This document shows, one piece after another, positions 1-7,905 of a DNA stretch of 64,000 nt (positions are counted from its first letter, which is position 1; each line of letters starts with the position of its first letter). The notes under the pieces are model-generated. The model worked only from the letters and a program-made list of their open reading frames with translations, ran no database searches and was not told the origin of the DNA. Source of the DNA: CALBTQ01 sp036725605 (GTDB taxonomy: Bacteria; Lernaellota; Lernaellaia; Lernaellales; Lernaellaceae); assembly GCA_036725605.1 (NCBI GenBank), contig DAIMDW010000009.1, positions 62,001 to 126,000 on the forward strand. The letters are read 5' to 3'. Position numbers and translations under genes: made by a program.

Positions 1-744
1 GACCTCTTTGCCGCTTTTCATCCGCGCCGTGCCGTGCAGGGTGTCGGCGTCGCGGACGGTCAGGCGATAGACGACCTCGTTGCCGCCGTACTGCAGGCGA
101 AAGGTGAGCGCGCCGTCGCGCAATTGCAGGTCGGAAACGGTTTGGAAACGCCGGTCGGTTTGCGGACGCACGACCAGCGCGTCGTCTTCGGTCGCGATGC
201 GATAACGATCATGCTCGCGCCGGCCGGGCCAGGATTCCTCCCACAGGCCGAGCCAGACGTCGGTATCCTCGGTCGGCGACGGGGTCGGTTCCCAGGCGAC
301 GGGATCGGGCTTCACCGTGCCGCGCCGGCGCCATTCGCAGCGTTTCATCGCGCCGTCGGGCATCTGCACGATGCCGTGGAGCAGGTCGCCGGATTCGTCC
401 ATCTCCAGTCGGTAATGCAGCGGGCTGTTGTCGAGGTAGAGGACGAAACCCAACGTCACGCCGTCCCACTGGAAGTCGCCGAAAACCTGCCGGTCGGTGC
501 GCGTGAGCGGTTCGAGGTTGAGCGTGCGGCCCATGTCGGTCAGCGTGATGCGGTAACGATCCTCGCCCGGCACGCCCGGCCAGTGCTCGACCCAATCGCC
601 GGCCCAGCGCAACACTTCCGGCGACGGCGGCGGCGCGGGCAATTCGGCCGGGACCTCGACGACCGGCGGCGCGGGGGCGGACGCACAGGCGTTCAGCCCA
701 CAAAACGCGATGCAGGTCAGCAACCAAACGATGCGGCGGAACAT
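1..744 (-). CDS. Lipoprotein with two WPG/DRYRI domains (3' end outside window)
   Basis: Reading the minus strand from the ATG at 744 gives an open frame of 248 codons that runs off the window. The start follows a GGAG site overlapping the stop of the upstream gene, 10 bp away. The N-terminus is a lipoprotein signal (hydrophobic stretch, then LNAC). The mature part holds two copies of a domain of about 80 residues. Each copy begins with W-x(2,3)-W-x-E-x-WPG and continues with DRYRI, a T-D-R-x-F/V motif and F-x-L-x-Y/L strands (copies near residues 48-125 and 160-248). The same domain occurs once in the upstream gene. I do not recognise the family. Alternating strands suggest a small beta-rich, lipocalin-like fold, but that is inference. 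The protein is probably membrane-anchored and periplasm-facing. Confidence 0.75.
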   Translation of the reverse strand, partial: MFRRIVWLLTCIAFCGLNACASAPAPPVVEVPAELPAPPPSPEVLRWAGDWVEHWPGVPGEDRYRITLTDMGRTLNLEPLTRTDRQVFGDFQWDGVTLGFVLYLDNSPLHYRLEMDESGDLLHGIVQMPDGAMKRCEWRRRGTVKPDPVAWEPTPSPTEDTDVWLGLWEESWPGRREHDRYRIATEDDALVVRPQTDRRFQTVSDLQLRDGALTFRLQYGGNEVVYRLTVRDADTLHGTARMKSGKEV

Positions 745-754
745 GGCGGACGCT

Positions 755-1141
755 TTACTCCACGCGATACCAGTGCACGGGTTCGTCGTAATTTTCCTTA
801 CCGCCTTTGACGCGCCCGGCCAGCACGCCCTCGTCGGCCAGCACCAGGTCGTAATAGACCGGCGAGCCGTCCAGTTCGAGGTAGAAGGTCAGACGCTTGT
901 GCTGGAAGTACACGTCGCGCACGCGTTGCTTTTCCTGACGGGTCAGCGGCGTGATGCGCGGTCGTTCGTCGACGATCTCGATGCGGTAACGATCTTTTTC
1001 CTGTTGACCGGGCCACTCCTCTTCCCACACGCCGGCCAGCGACTTGAGGTCGCGCGCGCTGGTGGCCAGCGGGCTTTGCGTGGTCGCGCAGGCCGACAGC
1101 AGCAACAACACGGTCAACAACGCCAAAACGATTCGATGCAT
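755..1141 (-). CDS. Small lipoprotein with one WPG/DRYRI domain
   Basis: 128 aa. The start is the ATG at 1141, directly before a typical lipoprotein signal (MHRIVLALLTVLLLLSAC); an in-frame start 20 codons further upstream would put a basic, non-signal stretch ahead of it. After the lipidated Cys comes one domain with W-E-E-E-WPG, DRYRI, an LTRQEKQ stretch, then F-Y-L-E-L-D-G and Y-Y-D-L strands. It is clearly paralogous to the two domains of the next gene (744 down to 1). The two genes are 10 bp apart and co-transcribed. Function is unknown. The Trp- and Tyr-rich motifs could line a ligand pocket. Confidence 0.8.
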   Translation of the reverse strand: MHRIVLALLTVLLLLSACATTQSPLATSARDLKSLAGVWEEEWPGQQEKDRYRIEIVDERPRITPLTRQEKQRVRDVYFQHKRLTFYLELDGSPVYYDLVLADEGVLAGRVKGGKENYDEPVHWYRVE

Positions 1142-1227
1142 GGGCGCACGTTCTCCCTTCCTCGGCGCGGAACCCGGGCGGATTGTAACACAACGCCGCA
1201 CGGATGCTCCAGATCGACAAGACGTTT

Positions 1228-2712
1228 CTAATAATAGATCGGTACGCAGGTGCAGATTTTATCGCAGGAACAATACTGGTGCGAACCGCCGACACCGGTT
1301 GGCGTTTTCTTTTTCTTCTTGGGGGGAACATAGGTGCCGGCCACGCAATTGCACGTGCAAACGGCTCCCGGCGGCAGCGGCGAACCGCAGGGCAGGGTGT
1401 ACACGATCTCCTGACCGTATTGGTTGGTCGCGGTGAATTGCACCGCTTTTTTCTCGAATTCCGTTGCCTCACGATCGAACAAACAGGTGACGAACTCGTC
1501 CGCCTGTAAATCCCAGATGCCGATGCGTTGGTCTCGGGTGGCAACCAGATACCGATTGTCGGGAGAAAATTTCAGCGAGGTAATTTTTTTCTCGCCGACG
1601 GAAAAAACATGGCGCACTTTTCCGCTGTCGACTTCCCAGACGATAACGTTCTTGTCCCGGAAGAAGTAGGTCGCCACCAATTTGCCGTCGCTGCTGATCG
1701 AAGGCAAACTTCCTTTTATCTGGCGAATGTCTTTGTCGAGCAGCAGATCGAAGATGTGCGAAATGTCGTTCTTGCCTTGATAGGTCAACAAACGTCCATC
1801 CCGGCTCAGGGTGAAGAATCCGGTGCACACGATCGTATGCCGCAGGCGATATTCCGGGACATCCCATACTTGGATAAGATCAAACCGATCGACGGTGATC
1901 AGCCGACGGCCGTTGGCAGCGAGCAGCGCCTCATCGGCAAATTTCTTGAGTTCAATTGATTTTTTGACGGTGTAGGAAGCGACGTCCCACAAGGTCAATT
2001 GATGGTGTCCGACAAGATGCAGCAAGTTGCCCGTCGGGTCGAACGCGAGGTAAGTAGGCATTATTAACTCGGCGGTCGTTGTTTTTAACAATCGACCGGA
2101 AGGAATTTCCCAAAGTTTCATTTTTTTATCGATCGATATGGCAGCAATTATTTGACCGTCGGGACTGAACGCCATTTTGGCAATGTATCCTTCGTGTTCG
2201 ATTTCGATACGTTGTCCCGTGGTCAAATCATAAATGATGCCGATTTCACAACCTTTTTTCGTTGTGGCCAGATATCGGCCGTCAGGGCTGAGAACAAAAG
2301 ATTTGCAGCCCTCGTACGTTTCCAGCAATTGCCCCGAGGGGAAAGCCCAAAATTTAATTTCTCTTCCGGCCTTATCCGCACCCCGGGAAAGTAATTTTTT
2401 ATCATGAGTAAAGGCGATCTGAATATTGCTTCGATATAGATAAGCAACGACATCTTCGCAGCCGCCGACTTGTGGTTCCGGTAGCGGATCCGGCAGTTCG
2501 GCGAGGTTGTCGGTTGCATCGTATTGGATCTTCGGCATCATGCAGCCGGCCGCCAGTGCCGCGCCGACCAACCCGCCGGTGAGCAAAAAACCGCGACGGC
2601 CCATTTTCCAGTCGTACTTGACGTCGTGCAGCTCCAGCACCTGCGGCTCTTCTTCCGCGCCGTCGGACATCACGCGCTGGAAACGAAATTCCGGTTTGCC
2701 GAAATCGCTCAT
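1228..2712 (-). CDS. Tat-exported WD40 lipoprotein with Cys-rich C-terminal tail (paralogue 1)
   Basis: 494 aa. An unusually long n-region of about 37 residues (KPEFRFQRVMSDG, then EEPQVLELHD and KYDWKMG) precedes a twin-arginine motif RRGFLL and a lipobox LAAGC. About eight WD40-like repeats follow (S-P-D-G-x-x-L/I-A then I/L-x-x-W-D/E), enough for a beta-propeller. The tail has eight Cys as C-x9-C-x-C-x-C, a Lys-rich spacer of 24 residues, then C-x-C-x3-C-x-C near the C-terminus. Paralogue 2 and a radical SAM/SPASM gene lie upstream in the same operon. Tat exports folded proteins, so cytoplasmic modification before export would be possible. I infer that the tail is the enzyme's substrate or a metal site. 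A GGAGG site precedes the ATG. Confidence 0.88.
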   Translation of the reverse strand: MSDFGKPEFRFQRVMSDGAEEEPQVLELHDVKYDWKMGRRGFLLTGGLVGAALAAGCMMPKIQYDATDNLAELPDPLPEPQVGGCEDVVAYLYRSNIQIAFTHDKKLLSRGADKAGREIKFWAFPSGQLLETYEGCKSFVLSPDGRYLATTKKGCEIGIIYDLTTGQRIEIEHEGYIAKMAFSPDGQIIAAISIDKKMKLWEIPSGRLLKTTTAELIMPTYLAFDPTGNLLHLVGHHQLTLWDVASYTVKKSIELKKFADEALLAANGRRLITVDRFDLIQVWDVPEYRLRHTIVCTGFFTLSRDGRLLTYQGKNDISHIFDLLLDKDIRQIKGSLPSISSDGKLVATYFFRDKNVIVWEVDSGKVRHVFSVGEKKITSLKFSPDNRYLVATRDQRIGIWDLQADEFVTCLFDREATEFEKKAVQFTATNQYGQEIVYTLPCGSPLPPGAVCTCNCVAGTYVPPKKKKKTPTGVGGSHQYCSCDKICTCVPIYY

Positions 2713-2796
2713 CGTAGACCTCCTGCGGCCGGGATATTTACATGGATGTACAACAAGCGGAATTGTAACACACTCGCCAAACCGGCAAGGCTTTGT

Positions 2797-4293
2797 TTAC
2801 TTGACCGGTACGCAGGTGCAGATTTTGTTACAGGAACAATACCGATACGAACCGCCCCGGCGGGGTTTTTTCTTCTTCTCTTTATCCTCGGGACGAACAT
2901 ACGTGCCGGCCACGCAATTGCATGTGCAGATAGCCCCCGGCGGTAATGGCGAGCCGCAGGGCAAGGTGCAGACAATGACCTGCCCGTATTGGTCTGTCGC
3001 TTTGTACTGTGTTACTTCATGATCCTCTTTGACGGTCTCTTTATCGAACAAACAGGCAATGATTTGTCCGTATTTCATATCCCCAATCATAATGTTTTCA
3101 TAGTTTGTAATGACGAAATATCTGTCATCGGGCGAAAAATATATATTGTAGAATCTGTCCGATTCACTGGAAAAGATTTGCTTTAACTCGGCTGTGGATG
3201 TATCCCATACCCGGGCCTCCTTCTCGCCAACGATATAGGCCGCCAGCGTACCGTCGTTGCTGATCGCAAAAGAGTAACTACTCCAATATTTTTTCTTTTC
3301 GACATTGACGTTCACGCGAAATGTTTCTTCACCGGTCGCCAGGTCCGCAACGCAAAAATAACCGTCCGGCGTGCAGAAAGCCAGAAAGCGCCCGTTTTTA
3401 CTGAGCGCGTAGTTGTCGTCGATTTTGAATTCGTATTCGATTCGAGAGTTCGCTATGTTGAACACATATAGGACACCCGAATCGCTTTTACCGATCAGCC
3501 ATTTGCCGTCGGCGGAGACAATCATTTTTTTTAGCTTGCATTCGCATATCTTGCGGTCGGTTATTTCACCTGTTTCGGCATTCCAAAAAACAAAATCCTT
3601 TTCCGTCTTGCTTACCAGCGTATTGTTTGTCGGCAAAAAGGCCAGATTTTGCCCCAAAAATGGGCCGCCGGGCTTCAACTGATGCAGCAATTCACCGGAC
3701 GGAATGGACCAGATGTTAATCAGTTTGGAGTTTGAAACAGTCGCCAGAATTTTACCGTCAGAACTGAAGACCATTGCATCAATTTCCAGTTTATTGTTTA
3801 TTTGGGCCACCGATTCTCCATCCGGCGTATAAACAAGAATCTTTCTTTTCCATGAGTCCTCATTTACGGCAATATATTTACCCGTAGGACTTTGGATAAA
3901 ATGGCCGTAAGCTTTCATTTTTTCCAACAAGCGACCGCTTGGAAATTCCCAGACTTTAATTTCTTTTTCCTCGTAATCGCCGTTGCGGGAGATCATTTTT
4001 TTCCCGTCCGGCGTGAAGGCAACCTTAATGCGGCTATCAGCACGATGGGCGGAAATGCCTTCGCACGAGTTAATCTCCTTTTTTTGCTTATCTTGGGGTA
4101 AATACGTGATTGCAGGCATCGAACAGCCGGCCGCCAGCACCGCGCCGACCAGTCCGCCGGTGAGCAAAAAACCGCGACGGCCCATTTTCCAGTCGTACTT
4201 GATGTCGTGTAGTTCCAGCACCTGCGGCTCTTCTTGCGAGCCGTCGGACATCACGCGCTGAAAGCGAAATTCCGGCTTGGTGAAGTTACTCAT
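2797..4293 (-). CDS. Tat-exported WD40 lipoprotein with Cys-rich C-terminal tail (paralogue 2)
   Basis: 498 aa with the same architecture as its downstream neighbour: n-region with KPEFRFQRVMSDG, twin-arginine RRGFLL, lipobox LAAGC, WD40-like repeats of a propeller, then the C-x9-C-x-C-x-C / Lys-rich spacer / C-x-C-x3-C-x-C tail. The first 56 or so and last 75 or so residues are nearly identical to paralogue 1, while the propeller is strongly diverged and AT-richer. The start codon lies inside the 3' end of the radical SAM gene (8 bp overlap), which indicates translational coupling. The role is unknown. A sensor or adaptor anchored outside the cytoplasm is plausible. Confidence 0.88.
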   Translation of the reverse strand: MSNFTKPEFRFQRVMSDGSQEEPQVLELHDIKYDWKMGRRGFLLTGGLVGAVLAAGCSMPAITYLPQDKQKKEINSCEGISAHRADSRIKVAFTPDGKKMISRNGDYEEKEIKVWEFPSGRLLEKMKAYGHFIQSPTGKYIAVNEDSWKRKILVYTPDGESVAQINNKLEIDAMVFSSDGKILATVSNSKLINIWSIPSGELLHQLKPGGPFLGQNLAFLPTNNTLVSKTEKDFVFWNAETGEITDRKICECKLKKMIVSADGKWLIGKSDSGVLYVFNIANSRIEYEFKIDDNYALSKNGRFLAFCTPDGYFCVADLATGEETFRVNVNVEKKKYWSSYSFAISNDGTLAAYIVGEKEARVWDTSTAELKQIFSSESDRFYNIYFSPDDRYFVITNYENIMIGDMKYGQIIACLFDKETVKEDHEVTQYKATDQYGQVIVCTLPCGSPLPPGAICTCNCVAGTYVRPEDKEKKKKPRRGGSYRYCSCNKICTCVPVK

Positions 4294-5674
4294 GGCTTTC
4301 CTCCGGCTGAATAGACGTTCCCAGCCAAATCGACCCCGGCGATTCCTGAATCCGTTTCAACAAAAGGTATTTCGTCAATTCGCAGTTGATGCGGCATCGC
4401 TCCGATGATTGAAAGCCGCCGTTGTCCTCGGCAAACGTTTTCGCCGCACAATCGCCCGCACAATGCCATTTGCAAAAACAGGCCTCGCAATACGGCAGTC
4501 GATCGACCGTCCGCGCGAAATGCCGGTGCAGTTTCTCTTCGTCGATGACGAATCCCGCGTCGGGCTGGTATTGCCCGACGAAAAAGCGCTCGCAGTGCGG
4601 ATGCCGGCGACTGTAGATTTCGAAACACGTCGTCACGTCGCCCTCGGGCGTAAGCACCAGCGCCCGCGTGGGCGCCAGGCAGAACCGGCGGGTGAGCGCC
4701 TCCAGGCGAGCGCCGGAATAAAACAGGTTGATCTCCGCCGCCGCGGCAAGATCATAGCTGTCGATGAACGCCTCGATAAACCTCTCGGGCCGGTCGATGA
4801 TCGCCTCGTCCATGGCCCGGCCCTGCGGGAAAACGGGTTCGACCTGAATGGTGCGCGGGCGAAAATGGCGGCAAATAAACTCTATGCTCTCGGGCAGTCG
4901 ATCGACCGACTGCCTCGTGACCGTCATCCGGATGCCATACGGCATTTCGGCCTCATCCAACGCGCGTAACGTATCGATCACCCGCTCGGCGCTGCCTTCA
5001 TTACCGCGAGCCGGTCGCTGGCGGCTCTGAATCTCCGGCAAACCGTCGAAGGAAAGACTTAAATCGGTAAATGTGTCGATGATGGTCCGCCGGACCGTTT
5101 CCGACCAATAGCCATTGAATGAACCGCTGACCGACAGCCCCCAGCCGCGACGATCGGTCTCTTGGCGGGTGTAGGCGACCGCCCGCGTCAGCACCGGCCA
5201 ATTCATCGTCGGCTCGCCGCCGCCGTGAAAACCAAGAGTGAAATGTGTTGCGCCGTTTCGGTCCATCTCACGCAACACATGATCGATCCCCGCCTGGGCG
5301 ATTTCCCAAGGCATGCTCCGGGATTCGTACTCGCCGGCGCGGGCGTAGCAATAGGTGCACTGCAAATTGCATTGGTTGGTGAGAAACAAAATCACCGCAT
5401 CGTAGCGCGTTTGGTTGCCGGGCAGATCGTCGTCCGGCAAAGACGCCGGAGTAAAAAAATCGAGATCCGCCAAAAACCGGAGTTCCGACGGCACGGTTTC
5501 CGCTTTCAGTTCGTCGGCGGTTCGAACCGTCAGATCGTAAAGACGATTGACAAGCGCGCCGTTGGCAATGAACGCCAAGCGCTTGAGCGGGGCATACACC
5601 AAGTGGCGATTGTCCTCGAGGGGGATGGAAAACAATTGACGAAGAAGAGATTGTGCTGACGCGTCCTCAGACAT
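4286..5674 (-). CDS. Radical SAM/SPASM protein or peptide maturase
   Basis: 462 aa from the ATG at 5674 (GAGAG upstream); a TTG at 5704 is an alternative. The radical SAM motif CNLQCTYC lies near residues 102-109, followed by the glycine-rich SAM-binding segment (GFHGGGEPT). The C-terminus is Cys-rich in SPASM style: FCLAP, T-T-C-F-E, YCEACFCKWHCAGDC and ERCRINC, consistent with two auxiliary iron-sulfur clusters. The N-terminal segment (HLVYAPLKRLAFIANG) resembles that of rSAM enzymes that modify ribosomally made peptides. It is first in an operon and overlaps a Tat WD40 protein with a Cys-rich tail, so those tails are its likely substrates. Anaerobic sulfatase maturase is an alternative, but no sulfatase gene is nearby. 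Confidence 0.88.
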   Translation of the reverse strand: MSEDASAQSLLRQLFSIPLEDNRHLVYAPLKRLAFIANGALVNRLYDLTVRTADELKAETVPSELRFLADLDFFTPASLPDDDLPGNQTRYDAVILFLTNQCNLQCTYCYARAGEYESRSMPWEIAQAGIDHVLREMDRNGATHFTLGFHGGGEPTMNWPVLTRAVAYTRQETDRRGWGLSVSGSFNGYWSETVRRTIIDTFTDLSLSFDGLPEIQSRQRPARGNEGSAERVIDTLRALDEAEMPYGIRMTVTRQSVDRLPESIEFICRHFRPRTIQVEPVFPQGRAMDEAIIDRPERFIEAFIDSYDLAAAAEINLFYSGARLEALTRRFCLAPTRALVLTPEGDVTTCFEIYSRRHPHCERFFVGQYQPDAGFVIDEEKLHRHFARTVDRLPYCEACFCKWHCAGDCAAKTFAEDNGGFQSSERCRINCELTKYLLLKRIQESPGSIWLGTSIQPEESHE

Positions 5675-5734
5675 AATTACTCTCGTCGTGTTCTTAAACG
5701 TCAATATCGTCGCACGGGTTTTGATTGATATTTC

Positions 5735-5763
5735 AATTTAGCCAATAAGCGAGGTTTTTTCAA
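5735..5763 (-). promoter_or_regulatory. Putative sigma-70 promoter of the radical SAM/WD40 operon
   Basis: On the minus strand: TTGAAA, a 17-base spacer, then TAAATT, about 60 bases upstream of the ATG at 5674. Five of six and four of six consensus matches. Confidence 0.45.
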
Positions 5764-5875
5764 TGGAGTCAAACCTCACCGAGCACCGGCCTTGAACCGA
5801 TCGTCGTCGACTCAATAATTGGCTTGCTTTGCGCGTGGACAGCATGCGCGCGCGCGCCTATAATTTGACGTTTTT

Positions 5876-5983
5876 AATTGTCGAAAAAGCCGTCCGTGGC
5901 TTTTTCGACCACGGGAAACAAAAAGCGCGGTTTTTGTTTCCCTTCATTTTCCGCATGGCGAAAAATGGCGGTCCATCCATGGA
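5876..5983 (-). repeat. Dispersed hairpin repeat R1, copy 1
   Basis: Three successive hairpins: TCGAAAAAGCC/GGCTTTTTCGA at 5881-5908; a perfect 12-bp stem GGGAAACAAAAA/TTTTTGTTTCCC at 5913-5942; and CATTTTCCGC/GCGAAAAATG at 5945-5967. The reverse complement matches copies at 52537-52642 and 58097-58200. Confidence 0.8.
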
Positions 5984-6035
5984 CCGCGCGAAAAGGCCGT
6001 CCGTGGCTTTTTCGGAACTCCGCCAAGGAGCTTGG

Positions 6036-7871
6036 ATGCGCCGGAACCTGAAACTCTTTTTGCTCTTCGCGCTGATCCTCGTCGCGTTGTGGCAGTTCTT
6101 TATGTTCACCGGGCGCATCGACGACCGTCTGCCGCCGCTGGAGGCGGGAAAAATCAAGCTCGGCCGCCTGGCGCTGTCGTCCTTCGGCATCGTCGACGAC
6201 GCGTGGATCACCTACACCTACGCGCGCAACCTCGCCGCCGGCGAGGGCATCGTCTTCAACCCCGGCGAGCGCGTCGAGGGCTGCACCGCCTTTTTGCACA
6301 TGGCGCTGCTGGCGCCCTTCGCGCGGCTGACGTCCCGCCTGGACCTGGTGGCGGTGTTGTTGAACATCCTCGCCTGGGCCGGACTGACGCTGATCGCCTG
6401 GACGTTCATCCGGCGGCGCGACGGCGGCGCGGTGGGCATGACCGGCCGCTTCGCCATCGGCTTCATCCTGATCGGCAACACGGCGCTGGCCTGGACTTTC
6501 TCGGGAATGGAGATGCCGCTGGTCGCCCTCGCCTGGCTGGCGGCGGCGAAGATGCACCTGGTCGAACGCGAGCGGGGCTCGTGGCCGTGGGCGAGCGCGC
6601 TGCTGGTCGTCGCGGCCGGCCTGCTGCGGCCCGACGGCATTCTGGTCGCCGTGCCGCTGGCGATCAGCACGTGGATCGCGGGCCCGCGCAAATTCGCCTG
6701 GAGCAAGGCGATCGTCTTTTGCGCGCTGGTGCTGGGGCTGTTCGGCGGTTACTGGCTGTGGCGCTGGTCGTACTTCGGCTATCCGCTGCCCAACACCTTT
6801 TACGCGAAGGTGACCAAGACCAGCCTGACGCTGACCAAGACCGGCGTGCGCTATCTGTTCCGCTGGTTCTTCGGCATGGTCGTGCCGCTGCTGGGCGCGA
6901 TCGCCTTTTACATCGCGCGCAAAACGCGCCCCGCGCCGCGCTGGGTGAAGCTGATGGCGGGGATGATCGCCACGTCGGCCGCTTACGTGCTGCTGGTGGG
7001 CGCGGACTTCTTCCCCTATCACCGCTTTTTGCTGCCGGCCTTCGCGCCGATGGTGCTGGTCGCCTGGTGGTACGGCGTGGGCGTGACGATCAACCGCCGA
7101 CGCACCGCGCCGCCCAACGAAGCGCCGCAGCCGTACGGGCAAAAATTGCTGAAAGCGGCGCTCGTCTTCGTGGTCGTGCAGACGGTGTACTACGTTGCGT
7201 TTTTCCCGCCGCAGGGCTCGGTGCACGCGTACATCGTACAGAATACGCGCGATTGGAAGAGGGTCGGCGCGCTGCTGGACGAAACGCTGCCGCCCGACGC
7301 GATGGTCGCGACGCTGCCCATCGGCGCGATGGGTTACTGCACGCATCGCTACGTGCTGGATCTGGTCGGGCTGACCGACACGCACATCGCGCACACCGAC
7401 GTGCCCACCGGCGAGGCGCTGACCGGGCATGAAAAATACGACATCGACTACGTGCTCGAACGCGCGCCGGCGGTGATCTACGCCTGGCCTGGTCTGATGC
7501 CCGCCGGCCCGGTCGGCATCGAGAAGTGGGTGTCCAACAACATCGGCGCGGCGGCGCAAAAGCACCTGATGACCGACCGCCGCACGCGCATCCGCTACCG
7601 GTTGTCGTGGCTGCCGGTGGGCGAGCGCGGGGTGATCGGCCTGCTGCGCCGCGACCTGGACGGCGACCCGGCCTACGCCTCGTTCGCCAAACTGACCGAC
7701 CAGCAAGCCGAGTGGATCTGGCACGCGTTCACCGCGCAGAATCTGCAGGAACTGGCCGGGCGGTTCATCGAGTTGCGCAAGGGCAATTACTCGATCGGCG
7801 AGAAGCCGGGCGCGTCGATGGACCAGGGCGTGGCCCTGCCCTTTTCGTTTCATGAACAAGACGAAAAATGA
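6036..7871 (+). CDS. Polytopic GT-C type glycosyltransferase (AftB/GT39-like)
   Basis: 611 aa. The start is the ATG at 6036, with AAGGAG at 6025-6030; the frame is open further upstream but that part runs through the R1 repeat. One N-terminal membrane helix is followed by a loop with the motif VDDAWITYTYARN and then FNPGERVEG, characteristic of GT-C glycosyltransferases related to mycobacterial arabinofuranosyltransferase AftB. In that group the Asp pair is the catalytic or metal site and the donor is a polyprenyl-phosphate sugar. About ten membrane helices follow, then a soluble C-terminal domain of about 190 residues facing outside. The substrate cannot be told. It is co-directional with a secreted glycosidase 34 bp downstream. 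Confidence 0.8.
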   Translation: MRRNLKLFLLFALILVALWQFFMFTGRIDDRLPPLEAGKIKLGRLALSSFGIVDDAWITYTYARNLAAGEGIVFNPGERVEGCTAFLHMALLAPFARLTSRLDLVAVLLNILAWAGLTLIAWTFIRRRDGGAVGMTGRFAIGFILIGNTALAWTFSGMEMPLVALAWLAAAKMHLVERERGSWPWASALLVVAAGLLRPDGILVAVPLAISTWIAGPRKFAWSKAIVFCALVLGLFGGYWLWRWSYFGYPLPNTFYAKVTKTSLTLTKTGVRYLFRWFFGMVVPLLGAIAFYIARKTRPAPRWVKLMAGMIATSAAYVLLVGADFFPYHRFLLPAFAPMVLVAWWYGVGVTINRRRTAPPNEAPQPYGQKLLKAALVFVVVQTVYYVAFFPPQGSVHAYIVQNTRDWKRVGALLDETLPPDAMVATLPIGAMGYCTHRYVLDLVGLTDTHIAHTDVPTGEALTGHEKYDIDYVLERAPAVIYAWPGLMPAGPVGIEKWVSNNIGAAAQKHLMTDRRTRIRYRLSWLPVGERGVIGLLRRDLDGDPAYASFAKLTDQQAEWIWHAFTAQNLQELAGRFIELRKGNYSIGEKPGASMDQGVALPFSFHEQDEK

Positions 7872-7905
7872 TAAAATGACTTTTTGACCGGAGAGAGAAA
7901 ACGCC

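Larger units (their letters stand above)
5675..6035. other. Divergent intergenic region with promoter and repeat copy
   Basis: This 361-bp gap separates the divergent radical SAM operon and the GT-C gene. It holds the putative promoter at 5735-5763, a purine/pyrimidine alternating CG-rich stretch near 5843-5858, and hairpin repeat R1 copy 1 (5876-5983). A second partial copy of the R1 end hairpin motif (CCGTCCGTGGCTTTTTCG) lies near 5997-6015. No coding potential is evident. Confidence 0.7.

Noticed and set aside
209..727. Open frame of 172 codons on the minus strand
   Set aside because: It is Arg/Gly-rich and overlaps the lipoprotein frame 744 down to 1, which has a signal peptide, RBS and internal domain repeats.
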